Position numbers and translations under genes: made by a program. Below, piece by piece: positions 32,437 through 35,756 of a stretch of DNA of 35,756 nt (position 1 is the first letter of the stretch; each line of letters opens with the position of its first letter). The stretch is from Pseudonocardia sp. (GTDB taxonomy: Bacteria > Actinomycetota > Actinomycetes > Mycobacteriales > Pseudonocardiaceae), in contig NZ_JAODNI010000137.1 in assembly GCF_025465255.1 (NCBI RefSeq), positions 1 through 35,756 on the forward strand. The letters run 5' to 3'. The notes under the pieces were generated by a model that worked only from the letters and a program-made list of their open reading frames with translations, was not told the origin of the DNA and ran no database searches.

Positions 32437-34304
32437 CGGCGGGCCGGCTCCGGTGAGGCCCACTCCTCGGCGGGGACGAAGTGCGAGACGTTGTCCATCC
32501 GTCGCTGGACCGAGGAGATCTCCCGGACCGCCTGGGCGATCACGCTTCGGTCGATCGAGGACATCCGGCTGGTGGTGATCAGGTCGGACGGCCGGTCGCC
32601 GGCCCGGTACTGCATCAGCTGGTAACGCAGCCGCAGCCGTTGCAGCACCTCGAACACCTCGATCAGCGTGCCGGCCTGCTCGTCCGGCAGCATGGCCGAT
32701 CCGGAGGCCGCCCGCAGCCGCTCGGTGGTGGGCAGCGCGGCGGAGCCGACGCTCAATGCGGCCCAGCGGGCGATGTTGACGATGGGCAGCAGCGCGTGCG
32801 TCTTGATGTCGAAGGTGTCGGGCTGGCGGGTCAGGATGTGCCGCATCGATCGCAGCTTCGCGCGCTTGGACAGCGACTCCTCCAGTAGCAGCCGCATGGT
32901 GCCCGGATGCCGGCGCAGGTCGCCGAAGACCTTGGTCACCGCCGGCAGCCCCGGGTCGCCGTGGATGGGGCGCCCGTCCACCAGCAGCGAGGTCATCATC
33001 GCCCCGTTGTGCTCAGCCGGCGCGGCCAGCCACTGCCGGCCGGCTGCGCGCCAGTCGTCGTTGGTCCGGGCGAACAGGGCGTGCCGGGCGGTCGCGCCGT
33101 GCTCGTCACCGCTGAGCCGGGCTCGCGCCAGCACCTCGTAGACCTCGCCGAACGCCGCCCGAAAGCGAGCGATCTCGGCGTCCGGGACGGGCCCGTCGAA
33201 CGCCACCGCCGAGTCGACGTCCGAACTGAGCACCGCCTCCCGCCGTCCGTTGCTGCCCAGCGACAGCCAGGTGAAGGCGTCCACCGACAGCTCCGGGTGC
33301 CGGGCGAAGACGAACCCGATCGCCCGCCGGACCAGCGTGTCGACCACTGAGGAGTTCACCGCGATCACCCGGCCGGAGGCCAGGCCGCGGGACAGCAGGT
33401 CGTCCAGCATGGCCGGTATTCCGGCGGCGTGGCAGGCCAGGTCCTCGACGGAGGTGGCCCGGCGCAGCTGTTCGTGCAGCGAGACCCCGGCGATGGTGGG
33501 GGAGACGGCGAAGTCGCGGGGGGCGACGACCCCGCGCAGCTGCCCGGCCCGATCGGTGACCACCAGGAACTCGGCGCCCCGGTCGAGCAGGAGCAGCAGC
33601 GCCTCGGCGGCGGAGTCGCCCAGCACGGCGGTGGGCACCGACGTCTCCATCATCGAGTGCGCGGGAGAGCTCGGCGGCCGGCCCTCGACCAGCACGCGGG
33701 TGCGCAGCACCGAATCGGTGATCAGCCCGAACTGCCCGGCCTCGAGCCGGACCACGGCACAGGGCACGCCCTCGGCGGTCATCCGCCGGGCCACCTCCAC
33801 GACCGGGGTGGTCGGCTCGACGACCAGCAGAGGCCGGACGATCAGGTCGTCGACCAGGCTGTAGTCCGGGGCGGCGGGCACCTGGCGGCGGGCCGGGGAC
33901 AGGATCTCGGTCAGGAACCGCGCCCCGCGACGCGAGGTGAAGACGGGCGCCGCCAGTGCGGCCGGGATGCGCGCCACGACGACCGCGCCGGCGGCGACGG
34001 CGCGGGGGCCGATCGAGCGCTCGGTCAGCATCGCGGAGAACCCGAAGACACCGCCCGGCGGGACGACCTCGTCGGGCCCGTCTGCGGGGGTGTCGGCGTC
34101 GTTCCACAGGTGCACGTGTCCCTCGAGCACGACGAACACCTCGACGCTCGGGTTCCGGAACGCGTCCAGGATGAGGTCGCCGTCGGCGAACCGGTCCACC
34201 CTCGAGCCCTGCGCGATTGGCTCCAGGGCGGCCGCGCCGACTGAGTCGAAGGGCGGGTGCCTCGCCAGGAAAGCCGCGAGGTCGGCGACGTCCATGCCCG
34301 TCAT
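32433..34304 (-). CDS. cNMP-binding/CBS/DUF294 nucleotidyltransferase-like protein
   Basis: Protein of 623 aa with four modules: a cyclic-nucleotide-binding-like domain (about 10-130), two CBS domains (about 155-210 and 215-275), a DUF294 nucleotidyltransferase domain with GSNGRREAVLSSDVD (350-364), and a helical DUF294_C domain (about 480-600). The motif is that of GlnD-like nucleotidyltransferases, so it may modify a protein or small molecule in response to nucleotides. ATG at 34304 is first; ATG three codons later is possible. Such genes often accompany DUF485/symporter or exonuclease genes; here the partner is a metallophosphoesterase. Confidence 0.87.
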   Translation of the reverse strand: MTGMDVADLAAFLARHPPFDSVGAAALEPIAQGSRVDRFADGDLILDAFRNPSVEVFVVLEGHVHLWNDADTPADGPDEVVPPGGVFGFSAMLTERSIGPRAVAAGAVVVARIPAALAAPVFTSRRGARFLTEILSPARRQVPAAPDYSLVDDLIVRPLLVVEPTTPVVEVARRMTAEGVPCAVVRLEAGQFGLITDSVLRTRVLVEGRPPSSPAHSMMETSVPTAVLGDSAAEALLLLLDRGAEFLVVTDRAGQLRGVVAPRDFAVSPTIAGVSLHEQLRRATSVEDLACHAAGIPAMLDDLLSRGLASGRVIAVNSSVVDTLVRRAIGFVFARHPELSVDAFTWLSLGSNGRREAVLSSDVDSAVAFDGPVPDAEIARFRAAFGEVYEVLARARLSGDEHGATARHALFARTNDDWRAAGRQWLAAPAEHNGAMMTSLLVDGRPIHGDPGLPAVTKVFGDLRRHPGTMRLLLEESLSKRAKLRSMRHILTRQPDTFDIKTHALLPIVNIARWAALSVGSAALPTTERLRAASGSAMLPDEQAGTLIEVFEVLQRLRLRYQLMQYRAGDRPSDLITTSRMSSIDRSVIAQAVREISSVQRRMDNVSHFVPAEEWASPEPARR

Positions 34305-34478
34305 GCTGCCACAACGGCCAGGTCAGGCCCGGTCGAGCTCGACATCGCACCCGAGCGGATCGCTCGACAGCCTGATGACGACGGTCGGCCACTCGCGCGT
34401 GCCGGTCGCCGATCCGTGTGTCGACCGAGTTCGAGATCCCGTCGTGATCGGACGGGCCGGGCGATGCCCGGACATGGG

Positions 34479-34507
34479 CTGACCACGGCGTGCGCGGGCG
34501 CTATGTT
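34479..34507 (+). promoter_or_regulatory. Probable promoter of the gamma-glutamyltransferase gene
   Basis: CTGACC at 34479-34484 and TATGTT at 34502-34507 are separated by 17 bp, a good housekeeping-type match. The start codon at 34531 follows with GGAGG at 34518-34522, implying a short leader. Confidence 0.5.
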
Positions 34508-34530
34508 GCGCGAGGACGGAGGGGGCCTCC

Positions 34531-35756
34531 ATGGCGGGGAGGGGAGTGGTGGCGGCCGGGCATCCGGCCACCGCCGCCGCGGGAGCCGCGATGCTGCGTG
34601 AGGGCGGCAACGCGGTGGACGCCGCGGTGGCCGCGGTGCTGACGTCGTTCGTGGCCGAGCCGCTGCTCACCGGCCTGGGCGCGGGCGGGTACATGCTCGT
34701 GGCTCCGCCCAACGGGCCGCCGATCCTGCTGGACTTCTTCGTCGAGGCGCCCGGGCGCGGTGCCGACGTGGCCAGCCGCGTGCCGCTGCTGCCGGTGCTG
34801 CTCTCCTTCGGCGACGCCACCCAGCTCTTCCACGTAGGCCCGTCCTCGTGCGGCACGTACGGCGTGCCCGCGGGCCTGGTGGCGGCCGTCGAGCAGTTCG
34901 GGCGAGCGCCGCTCGCGGAGCTCACCGCACCCGCCGTCGCGCTGGCCCGCCGCGGCGTGCGGGTGAACGCGATGCAGGCCTACCTGTTCGCGCTGCTCGC
35001 GGGCATCGTCGGGTCGACGCCGGAGTGCGCGGCCCGGTACTTCCTGGATGGTCGGCCGCCCGGCGAGGGCGACCTGCTCCGCGATCCCGAGCTCGCCGAC
35101 GCGCTGGACCGGCTGGGCTCGGAGGGGTCGGCGCCGTTCTACACCGGTGACATCGGCCGGGCCGCGTCCGGCTGGGTCCGGGACCGCGGCGGCATGCTGA
35201 CCGGCGACGACCTCGCCGCGTACGCGGTGGTGCGCCGGGAGCCGCTGCGGGTGGCGTACCGCGGCCGCGAGGTGTTCATGAACCCGCCGCCCAGCGCGGG
35301 CGGGGCGCTGCTCGGGCGTGCGCTCGCCACACTCGATGCCCGGCCCGGACCGCCCGACGCGCTCGCGTTCCTCGCGGCGATGGCGGCGGCAGACGACGCC
35401 CGGGGCCTCGCGGTGCCAGACCCGGCCCATCCCGGTGTCGCGGCGATGCGCCGCGCCGACCGGCTCGGCTCGACCACCCACGTCTCCGTCCTCGACGCCG
35501 ACGGGTGGGCATGCTCGGTGACCACCTCCAACGGCGCGTGCTCGGGCGTGAGCGTGCCCGGCACCGGGATCCACCTCAACAACATGCTCGGCGAAGAGGA
35601 CCTCTCCCCGCGCGGCCCGTTCACCCATGCGGTCGGGAACCGGCTGCCCTCGATGACGGCCCCGACCGTGGTGCGGCGGGACGGGATCGCGGAGCTCGTG
35701 GTCGGGTCGGCGGGCTCGAACCGGATCCGAAGCGCGCTCCTGCAGGTGATCGCGCA
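34531..35756 (+). CDS. Gamma-glutamyltransferase family protein (3' end beyond window)
   Basis: The open frame from ATG 34531 runs off the window after 408 codons. N-terminal landmarks are HPATAAAGAAMLREGGNAVDA and LTGLGAGGYMLV, followed by GTYGVPAGL near 110 and NPPPSAGG near 250. The autocatalytic threonine is T315 in GSTTHVSV. The family processes itself and transfers or hydrolyses gamma-glutamyl groups; acylase-like relatives exist. No signal peptide is seen, so it may be cytosolic. The large subunit before T315 is somewhat short (314 aa), suggesting a compact actinobacterial subgroup. It is divergent from the DUF294 gene. Confidence 0.88.
   Translation, partial: MAGRGVVAAGHPATAAAGAAMLREGGNAVDAAVAAVLTSFVAEPLLTGLGAGGYMLVAPPNGPPILLDFFVEAPGRGADVASRVPLLPVLLSFGDATQLFHVGPSSCGTYGVPAGLVAAVEQFGRAPLAELTAPAVALARRGVRVNAMQAYLFALLAGIVGSTPECAARYFLDGRPPGEGDLLRDPELADALDRLGSEGSAPFYTGDIGRAASGWVRDRGGMLTGDDLAAYAVVRREPLRVAYRGREVFMNPPPSAGGALLGRALATLDARPGPPDALAFLAAMAAADDARGLAVPDPAHPGVAAMRRADRLGSTTHVSVLDADGWACSVTTSNGACSGVSVPGTGIHLNNMLGEEDLSPRGPFTHAVGNRLPSMTAPTVVRRDGIAELVVGSAGSNRIRSALLQVIA

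Noticed and set aside
1..35756. tRNA, rRNA, CRISPR arrays, insertion sequences, attachment sites
   Set aside because: No cloverleaf, regularly spaced repeats, transposase or integrase reading frame was recognised by eye; a covariance-model and IS search would be needed to be certain.

Overview
The window is high-GC DNA (estimated near 70%) with GTG starts, ATGA/GTGA stop-start overlaps and strong third-position GC, typical of an actinomycete. The mix of aromatic-acid, molybdenum-hydroxylase and CoA-ligase genes suggests a Pseudonocardia-like organism; this is inference, since no rRNA or other marker is present. Most of the window reads as a catabolic island. No tRNA, rRNA, CRISPR array or insertion sequence was seen.

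Left part (1-8130): a gentisate module. A fumarylacetoacetate-hydrolase-family protein and gentisate 1,2-dioxygenase lie on the minus strand. A 3-hydroxybenzoate 6-hydroxylase lies on the plus strand and would make gentisate. Between and after them are remains of a NitT/TauT-type ABC uptake system: two wrecked substrate-binding-protein genes, one fused to the 3' end of a 4,5-dihydroxyphthalate decarboxylase-like gene, and an ATPase with off-consensus motifs but no permease. Two regulators follow, a tandem-fused double MarR protein and a GntR/FCD protein. GTATAC-centred palindromes occur upstream of the gentisate genes and the ATPase.

Middle (8135-15456, minus strand): a compact operon of molybdenum hydroxylase large, FAD and 2Fe-2S subunits, a metallo-beta-lactamase-fold hydrolase and a second FAH-family hydrolase. 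A perfect AT-rich palindrome sits in its promoter region. Two tandem TetR paralogues with an ATGA overlap come next.

Right-middle (15764-28796, plus strand): a DUF485 protein, a sodium/solute symporter and an acyl-CoA ligase, then a nine-gene operon: CoxG-like protein, aldehyde dehydrogenase, zinc alcohol dehydrogenase, MBL hydrolase, SDR, second molybdenum hydroxylase large subunit, EchA6-like crotonase, FAD subunit and 2Fe-2S subunit. A CGTTARYTAGT motif precedes the tetR pair, the DUF485 operon and coxG, suggesting one TetR regulon. Two enzymes of the operon, the SDR and the crotonase, lack their families' catalytic residues.

Right end (29131-35756): an APC amino-acid permease coupled to a glutamate-type binding lipoprotein, a convergent metallophosphoesterase plus cNMP/CBS/DUF294 nucleotidyltransferase pair, and a gamma-glutamyltransferase gene cut by the window end.

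Working model (inference): an organic acid enters through the symporter, is activated to a CoA thioester and oxidised with the help of two molybdenum hydroxylases. Ring-cleavage-type products are hydrolysed by FAH and MBL enzymes, while a neighbouring branch degrades 3-hydroxybenzoate through gentisate. The substrate of the molybdenum-hydroxylase part cannot be read from sequence alone.
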